From contig CAYGWJ010000198.1 of NCBI GenBank assembly GCA_964353405.1, positions 1-7,050 on the forward strand: a stretch of 7,050 nt of DNA, read 5' to 3'. A program made the translations under genes and the position numbers. The stretch is from JBGLNJ01 sp964353405. Lineage in GTDB: Bacteria; Chloroflexota; Anaerolineae; Fen-1058. Shown here one piece after another: positions 1 to 5,943 of the stretch. The number at the start of each line of letters is the position of its first letter. Position 1 is the first letter of the stretch. The notes under the pieces were generated by a model that searched no databases, had not been told where the DNA came from, and saw only the letters and a program-made list of their open reading frames with translations.

Positions 1-47
1 TGCAGGGCTTGGTCAAAATCGAGCAATGCGGCAGTATTGGACTCCAC
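1..47 (-). CDS. Probable 5' end of a minus-strand gene cut by the window edge
   Basis: On the minus strand a GTG at 47-45 opens a frame that stays open to the window edge and reads VESNTAALLDFDQAL. An AGGAG at 60-56 lies 8 nt upstream, which is ideal Shine-Dalgarno spacing and is the main reason to call this a start. Only about 15 residues are visible, so no family can be named. If real, the gene diverges from the hydrolase gene at 205, and the roughly 157-bp gap would hold both promoters. It could also be chance, since short open stretches beside an AGGAG are not rare. Confidence 0.42.
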   Translation of the reverse strand, partial: MESNTAALLDFDQAL

Positions 48-189
48 GGTAGAAGCTCCTGGCAGAACGGCCTCAGGCGCAATTCTACCAGGTTCCAGTC
101 ACGACTCCAATTGACTGCCCCAACTTTTTCGCTTTGCACCCTCTCGATCATTGCCTGATCGCCGATAGACCATGAGCTGAATTTGAAAA

Positions 190-198
190 AGGAGAGGA
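190..198 (+). promoter_or_regulatory. Ribosome binding site of the hydrolase gene
   Basis: The stretch AAGGAGAGG ends about 6 nt before the ATG at 205. It is close to the anti-SD complement and fixes the start at 205 rather than the second in-frame ATG at 223. Confidence 0.75.
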
Positions 199-204
199 AA
201 AGCC

Positions 205-975
205 ATGTACCAGACAAATATGTATGAAGGAATGCTGGCGGAAACCAGCGCGCTTCACGGCTATCACGGAGATGTCATCAATGCGTATTTTGCCAGGCCC
301 CTCGGCCCAGGGCCTTTCCCCGGCATGGTCGTGATTCACCATGCGCCCGGCTGGGATGAATGGTACCGGGAAGCCACACGCAAGTTTGCCCATCACGGCT
401 ATGCGGCGATTTCGCCGAATCTCTATTACCGCGACGGCCATGGCACACCTGAAGATGTGGCAGCTAAAGTGCGTGGCGCGGGCGGCGTTCCAGACGATCA
501 GGCCGTGGGCGATGTCGAAGGGGCGATGCAGTACCTGCGCTCGCTGCCTTACCTCAACGGCAAGGTGGGTGTTTTCGGCACCTGTTCAGGCGGCCGCCAT
601 GCGTTCCTGGCAGCTTGTCGAGTCAAGGGGTTTGATGCTGTGGTGGACTGCTGGGGCGGGCGCGTGGTGATGGCAAAAGAGGATCTCACTCCCAGGCAAC
701 CCGTCGCCCCGCTTGACTATATAAAAGATCTGTCGTGTCCACTCCTGGGAATCTTTGGCGAGGAGGACAAAAGCCCCACGCCGGAGCAAGTGGCTCAACA
801 TGAGCAAGAACTCAAGCAACATGGCAAGACCTACGAGTTCCACATGTACCCAGGAGCCGGCCACGGCTTTTTCTACTATGACCGGCCTGTCTATCGGCAA
901 GAGCAGGCCGTGGACGGCTGGAAAAAGATATTCGCCTTCCTTGACAGGTATCTCGGTATGCCCAAGTCAGTCTAG
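205..975 (+). CDS. Dienelactone hydrolase family protein (alpha/beta hydrolase)
   Basis: A 256-residue cytosolic alpha/beta hydrolase of the dienelactone hydrolase family, whose members hydrolyse cyclic or activated esters with a Cys-Asp-His triad. The nucleophile elbow is GTCSGG with Cys127. Asp188 in GEEDKSPT and His220 in GAGHGFF complete the expected triad, and VVIHHAPGW near residues 42-50 is the oxyanion-hole strand region. Length matches the family (about 230-260). No signal peptide is visible. The ATG at 205 is preceded by a strong AAGGAGAGG, so this start is preferred over the in-frame ATG at 223. The gene appears monocistronic: 300 non-coding bases follow. Chlorocatechol-type dienelactone need not be the substrate, because many family members act on other esters and no catechol-pathway genes are nearby. 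Family assignment is firm; substrate is unknown. Confidence 0.92.
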   Translation: MYQTNMYEGMLAETSALHGYHGDVINAYFARPLGPGPFPGMVVIHHAPGWDEWYREATRKFAHHGYAAISPNLYYRDGHGTPEDVAAKVRGAGGVPDDQAVGDVEGAMQYLRSLPYLNGKVGVFGTCSGGRHAFLAACRVKGFDAVVDCWGGRVVMAKEDLTPRQPVAPLDYIKDLSCPLLGIFGEEDKSPTPEQVAQHEQELKQHGKTYEFHMYPGAGHGFFYYDRPVYRQEQAVDGWKKIFAFLDRYLGMPKSV

Positions 976-976
976 T

Positions 977-1085
977 TTTCGGTGCAAAACTGGGTAGCAT
1001 AGGGCCTTGCCCCTGGGAGGTCCCAGGGGTTGTGCCCGTCAAACACGCCGACAAGCGGCTATGCTACGGCCTTTTGCACCAGAAA
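977..1085. repeat. Nested imperfect inverted repeat, possible small MITE/REP-like element
   Basis: This stretch follows the hydrolase stop directly. The outer arms are GGTGCAAAA (981-989) with TTTTGCACC (1072-1080), and GTAGCATAG (994-1002) with CTATGCTAC (1059-1067). Both pairs are perfect 9-mers, separated by a symmetric 4-nt internal loop on each side. The pairing extends outward through TTTC (977-980) and GAAA (1082-1085) past one bulged A. Inside lies a second palindrome: CCCCTGGGA (1010-1018) and TCCCAGGGG (1021-1029) around a GG centre. The whole could fold into one long hairpin with a side hairpin. No ORF of note lies inside. Candidates are a non-autonomous mobile element, a REP-like repeat, or a transcript-end structure. 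Copy number elsewhere in the genome would decide and cannot be seen here. Confidence 0.6.
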
Positions 1086-1110
1086 CCAGTCCAGTCTCAG
1101 CGACCTGCCC

Positions 1111-1162
1111 GCGAATCAAATTCGCACTCTGGAGTGTTCCAGCAGCCTGAAGGCTGCACTCC
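1111..1162. repeat. Cluster of overlapping small hairpins
   Basis: Several short inverted repeats overlap in 52 bases. GCGAAT (1111-1116) pairs with ATTCGC (1120-1125). CACTC (1125-1129) pairs with GAGTG (1132-1136). GCAGCC (1142-1147) pairs with GGCTGC (1152-1157) around a TGAA tetraloop. GGAGTG (1131-1136) can instead pair with CACTCC (1157-1162), enclosing the GCAGCC hairpin. Some of these structures exclude one another. No gene is visible in the rest of 1086-1275. The function is unknown: it may be a leader-RNA structure for the gene at 1279, or part of a dispersed repeat together with 977-1085. Confidence 0.45.
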
Positions 1163-1237
1163 TGCTTGAGCCATTGGCGGATTAGTTTGTAAAACTGCAA
1201 CAACGTCGGGCAAAGGGCCGCAAAGGTCAAATTTGGA

Positions 1238-1258
1238 TCTACCGAGTCTATCCGTAGA
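1238..1258. promoter_or_regulatory. Imperfect 21-bp dyad before the DUF6295-like gene
   Basis: TCTAC (1238-1242) and GTAGA (1254-1258) form the ends of a 21-bp interrupted dyad with two further complementary inner positions, about 20 bp before the start codon. It may be a repressor site or a small 5'-UTR hairpin. Dyads of this strength arise by chance, so this is tentative. Confidence 0.2.
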
Positions 1259-1278
1259 GTACAGAAGGGAGAGCAATG

Positions 1279-1557
1279 ATGTGTACGATGATTGTCAAGC
1301 AAGTGGAGATCGAGGGATGCGGCAAAGGGGCAACCGGTTGGTTCGACGTGAGTCAAGCGAACGTATCGTATGATCACCCCTTCCATGCGCGGCTGGAACA
1401 TGCGCTCAACCTTGACTTTGTGAACGAGGCCCAAGGCCCGGGGGCGCGGGTCGCGGTGGAACTTGATGCCCAGTCAGCGCGGGCCCTGGTGGAGGCCATC
1501 CAGGCCGTGCTGTCCCGGGCCGAGGCAGGCGGATTCCTGGGGACCAGTCAGCGTTGA
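1279..1557 (+). CDS. DUF6295-like small conserved protein
   Basis: A 92-residue protein starting MCTMIVKQVEIEG. A conserved-looking core, WFDVSQANVSYDHPFHA (residues 21-37) followed by EHALNLDFVNEAQGPGARV, matches my memory of the uncharacterised DUF6295 family; this is recall, not a search. His33, His36 and His41 with Asp32 and Glu40 form a His/acid-rich patch that could bind a metal, but no activity is established. The C-terminal third (SARALVEAIQAVLSRAEA) is a predicted amphipathic helix. No signal peptide or membrane segment is present. Two tandem ATGs occur at 1276 and 1279. AAGGGAG at 1265-1271 lies 7 nt before the second and only 4 nt before the first, and the family starts with MCT, so 1279 is preferred. 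The acetyltransferase starts 66 nt downstream and may be co-transcribed. Confidence 0.8.
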   Translation: MCTMIVKQVEIEGCGKGATGWFDVSQANVSYDHPFHARLEHALNLDFVNEAQGPGARVAVELDAQSARALVEAIQAVLSRAEAGGFLGTSQR

Positions 1558-1623
1558 GCGCGGGCCATTCCCGGACCGTTCGGCGACCCTTGTTCACCTA
1601 AACATTGGAACCAGGCTCATTCC

Positions 1624-2472
1624 ATGTCCCTGTCAATTCGGTCGTTATCAAAGTGCGATCTGGAAAACGCCGACGCGATTCTCAAGTCGGCCTTTCAGAG
1701 TTCAGACAGCCGGCTCATTGAACTGCACAGGTATCGTCAGATACAGCCCGATGGCTGGTTCCTGGCACTGCAGGATGGAACATCTGTCGGGCTAGTCGGA
1801 GCAACGAACTATGCGACATTTGCGCATGTGGGGATGATGGCGGTTCATCCACACGCCCAACGGCAGGGCGTGGGGCTCGCCCTGATGCAGCATCTGCTGA
1901 CCTGGCTTGACCAGCAGCATGTGCCATGCGTCTTGCTGGATGCCAGCAACGCCGGCCAACCGTTGTATGAAAAACTTGGCTTCGTCGCCTATGGTCAGGT
2001 ATATGTGCTTCAACGTCGCAGCGGGTCGTCGCTTCACGACCACACTCCACAGGTCGAGCCTGTCTCTATTCGAGACCTCGATGAGCTAGTCAAGTATGAT
2101 ACGGACATCTTTGGTGCCGATCGTGGCAGGGTGTTGCACGCCTTGCTGACCACCTTTCCAGAGCGCGCCTTTATGCTGCGGAGTGAAGCTGGACAGATAA
2201 CGGGCTACGTTTTCGCGCAAGAGAGCCGCATCGGACCCTGGGTGATGCAACGTTCACAGGATGCCGAGGCGCTCTTACAAGCTGCTTTGTCTCTCCCCTA
2301 TGCCGGAGTCGTCTCGGTGGTTGTGCCCGAGGAGAATCGAGCCGACATCGAGTTGCTGCGCCGCTATGGGTTTGAGACGGCGCGGGTCAATCGGCACATG
2401 GGGAGAGGCGCCAGCGCGCCACCCCGTCAGCGCAGCAAGATTTACGGACAAACAAGTCTTGCTCTTGGCTGA
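1624..2472 (+). CDS. GNAT family N-acetyltransferase with degenerate second GNAT domain
   Basis: A 282-residue cytosolic protein with two GNAT-fold halves. The first (about 4-130) has the acetyl-CoA pyrophosphate-binding motif A in MMAVHPHAQRQGVGLALM (71-88), with the R/Q-x-x-G-x-G/A core QRQGVG, and the usual late strand motif LYEKLGF (114-120). The second half (about 145-282) resembles the Acetyltransf_18 type: DIFGADRGRVL (161-171), GYVFAQESRIGPW, then VVVPEENRADIELLRRYGF and the closing KIYGQTSLALG. It lacks a clear motif A, so it probably does not bind acetyl-CoA itself and may shape the acceptor site. The acceptor is unknown; such proteins acetylate small amines, amino acids or peptides. 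The ATG at 1624 has only a weak purine-rich stretch upstream. A methyltransferase gene follows after about 55 nt. Confidence 0.88.
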   Translation: MSLSIRSLSKCDLENADAILKSAFQSSDSRLIELHRYRQIQPDGWFLALQDGTSVGLVGATNYATFAHVGMMAVHPHAQRQGVGLALMQHLLTWLDQQHVPCVLLDASNAGQPLYEKLGFVAYGQVYVLQRRSGSSLHDHTPQVEPVSIRDLDELVKYDTDIFGADRGRVLHALLTTFPERAFMLRSEAGQITGYVFAQESRIGPWVMQRSQDAEALLQAALSLPYAGVVSVVVPEENRADIELLRRYGFETARVNRHMGRGASAPPRQRSKIYGQTSLALG

Positions 2473-2527
2473 GTGGACCAACAGTGAGTCTTGTATGATA
2501 GATGGCGACGGAATGGAGCACATACCT

Positions 2528-3320
2528 GTGAATCAAGCTGAGCTTGTCGAGAGTTGGAAGCGCGAAGAACAGCAGCCCTTCACTGGCTGGGATTTCTCCT
2601 ATCTGGACGGGAGGATGCTCGAAGACCAAGCGCCCTGGTCCTATTCAACACGCGCCGCCGAATTGATGCGTCAAGCGGCATCTGTGATTGACCTGGGCAC
2701 AGGCGGCGGCGAGCGATTGCTCAAACTGCGCAAGCATTGGCCCAAGAAAGTTGTGGTCACAGAAGACTATCCGCCCAATGTGAAGTTGGCCACAGAACGT
2801 CTGACGCCTCTGGGCGTGAAGGTGGTCGAGGTAGAACTGGCCGACAATGTCCCCATGCCGTTTGCCGACGGCGAATTTGACCTTGTGCTGAATCGCCATT
2901 CCGGGTTCAACTCTAGGCAAGTGGCTCGCATCCTGAACGTGGGCGGCACTTTTCTGACGCAACAAGTCCACGGGTTATGGGCCTGTGATCTGTTGGCTGC
3001 CTTTGACGCCAAACCGCAATGGCCTACGTCAACGCTGGACAAGTACGTGCCTCAATTGAAGGCAGCCGGATTGGCGATCGTTAATGCTCAAGAATGGTCA
3101 GGCCGGTTGGCCTTTTCCGACGTTGGCGCGATTGTTTACTACCTGAAGGCTGTCCCCTGGCTCGTGCCGGGCTTTTCGGTCGAGACCCATGTGCGCTACT
3201 TGTTCAAGCTTCAGAGCCGGCTAGAAAATGGAGAGGCCCTGGCCTTTTGTCGCGAGAAAATATCTGATCGAGGCGTGCAAGGAAGACGCGCCGGATGTCA
3301 AGCCCGGTGGGATGAAATGA
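2528..3320 (+). CDS. Class I SAM-dependent methyltransferase, 3' end frameshifted
   Basis: Transfers a methyl group from S-adenosylmethionine to an unidentified small substrate. Motif I is VIDLGTGGGERLL (residues 53-65), followed by TEDYPPNV at the end of strand 2, the acidic FADGEFDLVLNRH region and GGTFLTQQV, all typical of a cytosolic class I family of about 250-265 residues. The N-terminus WKREEQQPFTGWDFSYL is also typical. I chose GTG 2528 because GGAG (2515-2518) lies 9 nt upstream and the protein then starts VNQAEL; ATG 2513 or 2495 are alternatives. As sequenced, the frame does not stop at 3320: it continues to 4405 in frame with the next gene. Dropping one A from 3257-3260 gives a C-terminus EKYLIEACKEDAPDVKPGGMK and a TGA at 3318-3320, for 263 residues. 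This is either a sequencing or assembly error or a real late frameshift. Confidence 0.85.
3257..3260 (+). other. Putative +1 frameshift site in an A-run
   Basis: The sequence reads GAGAAAATATCTG. With AAAA, the methyltransferase frame runs on as KISDRGVQGRRAGCQ, Arg-rich and unlike the family, and then enters the second acetyltransferase without a stop. With AAA, it reads KYLIEACKED, matching the usual R/K-aromatic-L-I-x-A-R/C-K tail of this methyltransferase family, and stops at 3318-3320. The corrected length, 792 nt, is an exact codon multiple. The literal uninterrupted reading frame from 2528 to 4405 would give a 625-residue methyltransferase-GNAT fusion. Confidence 0.72.
3317..3320 (+). 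other. ATGA stop/start overlap, possible translational coupling
   Basis: If the frameshift is corrected, the methyltransferase TGA (3318-3320) overlaps an ATG (3317-3319) that is in frame with the downstream acetyltransferase. A weak GGTGG lies 6 nt upstream of that ATG. Such 4-base overlaps are typical of coupled bacterial operon genes. This also argues that the fusion is not the ancestral arrangement. Confidence 0.45.
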
Positions 3321-3367
3321 GCGCGCGGGCCTACAACACCATGGATGATGGACTAAAGAGAGCAAGC

Positions 3368-4405
3368 ATGGCAACCGATCCTATCCTTCTTCCCAATGCG
3401 CCGTCCATCGAACGATTGAGTTTCCGTCCTATTCGAGGCGAGCAAGATGCAGATGCCCTGTATGCCGTGCAGACAGGACGCATGGCACACGATAAAGTTG
3501 ATCCTTTCTGCACCTCTGAAGACTTGCCAACTCGTAACGGCTTGCGCGCGGAGCTAGCCAAAGCGGTCGCAGCAAGCCAGCAAGACCGATGGCTGGTGGC
3601 CCAGTTAATAGAGTGCGTCATCGGTTACAGTCAGATTAAAACCTGGCCCGAAGGCGACGGGACGTGGGTCTATCTGACCCTCGGGTGGGTGCTGCCCGAG
3701 TGGCGCGGCCAAGGCATCGGCACCGCCATGCTGCATTGGACTGAAGATCGCATCCGTCGCCTGGCCGCTGCCAACGGCGCGTGCGCCAGTCCCAACGAGA
3801 AATGCGAGTTCGCCGCCAACGCGAGCAGCACAGAAAAGGAAGCGACGGCGCTTTTGCTGCATGAAGGGTATCGTGCAGGTTACACGGTGCTGGAGCTGGG
3901 ATTCGACATCTCAATGCCGGTTCCAGTACATCCGCTACCGCCAGGAATCGAGGTGCGCCCCGTATCGCCTGACCATTATGCCCTCATCGCCGCCAGCGTC
4001 CGCGAGGCGTATCAAAACGAGTACGAAGGCGGCCGGTTCAATGAAGAGTATGACTCTGACATTCCCGCATACGTGGCGCAATTGAGTGAGCCGAAACACG
4101 ATCCGACGCTCTGGCAAGTGGCCTGGGACGGCGACCAGGTTGCGGGACAAGTCCTGTCGGTCGTCGAGAATGGCCGCGCAGCAGTGTTCGAGGTCAGTGT
4201 CCGTCCCGCCTGGCGACGGCGTGGTCTAGCGCGCGGGTTGCTGTCGCGCGCGCTGCACACCCTGCGTGAGCGTGGCCTGGACGTGATCCGGCTGCACACC
4301 GTGGCCGAGTTCCGCACGCGCGCACGAGATTTGTATGGCAGCGTGGGCTTTCACGTGCTTAAAGAGTTTCCACGCTATCGCAAATCATTCAGTTGCCCCT
4401 GGTAA
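3368..4405 (+). CDS. Tandem GNAT family N-acetyltransferase (MshD-like architecture)
   Basis: A 345-residue protein with two GNAT domains, as in mycothiol synthase and many uncharacterised tandem acetyltransferases. The N-terminal domain (about 16-180) has motif A in WVLPEWRGQGIGTAML (107-122). The C-terminal domain (about 194-345) has motif A in VSVRPAWRRRGLARGLL (276-292) and the late motif ARDLYGSVGFHVL (319-331). Both motifs look intact, so either domain could bind acetyl-CoA. In mycothiol synthase only the C-terminal domain is catalytic; which one acts here is unknown. Mycothiol itself is not implied. ATG 3368 gives MATDPILLPNAPSIERLSF, the normal distance to the first strand for this family, with a weak AAAGAGAG before it. 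ATG 3317, the ATGA overlap, would add 17 residues. As literally read, the frame is fused to the upstream methyltransferase. The 3' end overlaps the convergent phytoene desaturase gene by 17 bp. Confidence 0.88.
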   Translation: MATDPILLPNAPSIERLSFRPIRGEQDADALYAVQTGRMAHDKVDPFCTSEDLPTRNGLRAELAKAVAASQQDRWLVAQLIECVIGYSQIKTWPEGDGTWVYLTLGWVLPEWRGQGIGTAMLHWTEDRIRRLAAANGACASPNEKCEFAANASSTEKEATALLLHEGYRAGYTVLELGFDISMPVPVHPLPPGIEVRPVSPDHYALIAASVREAYQNEYEGGRFNEEYDSDIPAYVAQLSEPKHDPTLWQVAWDGDQVAGQVLSVVENGRAAVFEVSVRPAWRRRGLARGLLSRALHTLRERGLDVIRLHTVAEFRTRARDLYGSVGFHVLKEFPRYRKSFSCPW

Positions 4406-5906
4406 GTCCACTGAAATCCTCTGCCATCCGCTGTGCGGCCAAGCGGGCAGAAATCAGCGCCGTGGGCATGCCCGTGCCGGGGTGCGTGCTGGCGCCGACA
4501 AAGTAAAGGTTGTGGTAGCGAGGGTGACGGTTTCGTGGGCGCAAGTAGCCCAACTGGGTCAGGTTGTGGCACAGTCCGTGGGTGGCGCCTTTGACCAAGT
4601 TATAGCGCTTGTGCCACGAGAGCGGAGTGAAGCACGTCTCGAACTTGATGTGCGCTTTCAAGTCGGCGATCCCCAGCAAGGCCAGCCTTTTGAAAACGGC
4701 CTGCCGGGCCTGCTGGACGAGCACCTTCCAATCCTGGTCTTGGCGCTCGCTCATGTGACCCACCGGGACGATGGCGATCAGCGTATCCTCGCCGGCTGGG
4801 GCCATCGAGGGGTCCAGGCGGGCCGGGGCGTGGATGTAGAGACAGGGATTGCGGGGGATGGTCAGGTCGCGGGTGATCTCGTTAAAGTTGGCGCGGTAAT
4901 CATCGGCCAGAAAGAGGGTGTGCGGTCCGAGGGACCCGTAAGGCCGGTCCACTCCCCAAAAGAAGCTGATCACCGAGCAGGAGAAACGCTTGCGGGCCAG
5001 TTGCTCCGCCTGTTCATCGGAGGGTAGCAACTCCTGATAGACGTAAGGCAGGTCGGCGTTAGCGAGGACGGCATCGGCCCCCAAGGGCTGCCCATCCTCC
5101 AGAATCACGCCTTTGGCGCATTTGCCGTTCAACTCGATTTGCTTCACGGCCGTATTGAACGCGAACTCTACCCCGGCCTGCTGAGCGACCTCCATCAGCG
5201 CCTCCACTACCCGGTACAGGCCGCCTTGGGGATACCAAACCCCGTGGGCCATCTCGGTGTAAGGCATCATCGAGAAGGTGGCCGGGGCGTCGAACGGGCT
5301 CAGCCCCATATACACGTCTTGAAAGGTGAAGGCGGACTTGAGTCTCGGCTCGTCGAAATAGGCTGACATGTGGTCGTAATGCCTGGAGAGCGGTTTCAGG
5401 CTGAAAAGCAGAGGCAGGTTGCGCAGGTTGAAGAACTCGCCGGCCGTGCGAAAATCGCGGTTGACCAGGTGCTGCATGGCCTGGTGATAGTGACGATGGC
5501 CCTCGTCCAGGTAACGCATAAAGCCCTGGAAGCTGTCTGACTCGATGGCTTCCAATTGATCCTGCATTGCCTTCAAATCGAAAGTGAGCGCAAGCTGGCT
5601 GCCATCGTCAAAGACCAGACGGTAGGTGGGGTCTACCCGCCGGAGATCAAGCATCGCGTGCACCGAGACCCCCAGGGCGGCGAACTCGGCCTCGTACACA
5701 TGCGGCATGATAAAAAGTGTCGGGCCGGTATCAAAGTGATGGCCGTCGCGGCTAAAGCGGTCGCAACGCCCGCCGGGACGGGCGTTCTTTTCGAGCACGG
5801 TGACGTGCACTCCACGTTGAGCCAGGTGCGCCGCGGCGGCGATCCCGCCCAGGCCGGCGCCAATGACAATGACAGAAATTGGTTTCACAGGTCTCCTCGC
5901 AAACAT
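4389..5906 (-). CDS. crtI: Phytoene desaturase (CrtI family)
   Basis: A flavin-dependent carotene desaturase that introduces double bonds into 15-cis-phytoene, giving lycopene (four steps) or neurosporene (three steps); step number cannot be read from sequence. From ATG 5906 it is 505 residues, normal for CrtI. The FAD dinucleotide-binding site is VIVIGAGLGGIAAAAHLA (12-29) with the ribose-binding Glu in VLEKNARPGGR (37-47), followed by HFDTGPTLF. The C-terminus carries the bacterial phytoene dehydrogenase signature NLYFVGASTHPGTGMPTAL (from residue 466). CrtI enzymes are membrane-associated without true membrane spans. It lies 37 nt after crtB on the same strand, clearly one operon. ATG 5906 has AAGGA (5920-5916) 9 nt upstream. 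GTG 5888, with AGGAG only 4 nt upstream, would start at VKPISVIVIGAG, also family-like. A frame open to 5972 would overlap crtB and is less likely. C30 desaturase (CrtN) activity is a less likely alternative. Confidence 0.95.
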   Translation of the reverse strand: MFARRPVKPISVIVIGAGLGGIAAAAHLAQRGVHVTVLEKNARPGGRCDRFSRDGHHFDTGPTLFIMPHVYEAEFAALGVSVHAMLDLRRVDPTYRLVFDDGSQLALTFDLKAMQDQLEAIESDSFQGFMRYLDEGHRHYHQAMQHLVNRDFRTAGEFFNLRNLPLLFSLKPLSRHYDHMSAYFDEPRLKSAFTFQDVYMGLSPFDAPATFSMMPYTEMAHGVWYPQGGLYRVVEALMEVAQQAGVEFAFNTAVKQIELNGKCAKGVILEDGQPLGADAVLANADLPYVYQELLPSDEQAEQLARKRFSCSVISFFWGVDRPYGSLGPHTLFLADDYRANFNEITRDLTIPRNPCLYIHAPARLDPSMAPAGEDTLIAIVPVGHMSERQDQDWKVLVQQARQAVFKRLALLGIADLKAHIKFETCFTPLSWHKRYNLVKGATHGLCHNLTQLGYLRPRNRHPRYHNLYFVGASTHPGTGMPTALISARLAAQRMAEDFSGLTRGN

Positions 5907-5910
5907 CGGC

Positions 5911-5938
5911 GACAGTCCTTGAGCGGTGACTGTCACCG
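5911..5938 (-). promoter_or_regulatory. Overlapping palindromes in the crtB-crtI gap
   Basis: CGGTGACTGTCACCG (5924-5938) is a palindrome around a central T. It overlaps a second inverted repeat, GACAGT (5911-5916) with ACTGTC (5929-5934). On the minus-strand transcript the second pairing would enclose the AAGGA ribosome-binding site of crtI (5920-5916), placing its last A in the stem. The two pairings cannot form together. This could be an operator, an mRNA-processing hairpin or a translational switch; only the repeats themselves are seen. Confidence 0.4.
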
Positions 5939-5943
5939 GCACA

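Noticed and set aside
111..139. Sigma-70 promoter for the hydrolase gene, TTGACT at 111-116
   Set aside because: The -35-like hexamer is good, but no acceptable -10 hexamer occurs at 16-18 bp spacing, so it was not listed.
1010..1029. Hairpin CCCCTGGGA/TCCCAGGGG as a classic rho-independent terminator of the hydrolase gene
   Set aside because: The stem is strong but is followed by TTGTGCCC rather than a T-tract; it is better described as the inner part of the larger inverted repeat.
977..1085. Integron attC recombination site
   Set aside because: The nested imperfect palindrome is reminiscent, but the RYYYAAC and GTTRRRY core sites are absent at the ends and no integrase or cassette array is present.
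1039..1434. Minus-strand 131-residue open frame across the inverted repeats and the start of the DUF6295-like gene
   Set aside because: It overlaps a convincing conserved plus-strand gene and structured repeats, and its protein shows no family features.
2261..2494. Extension of the methyltransferase frame upstream to an ATG at 2261
   Set aside because: This part overlaps the first acetyltransferase in another frame, and its residues are not methyltransferase-like; GTG 2528 has a good ribosome-binding site and a family-like N-terminus.
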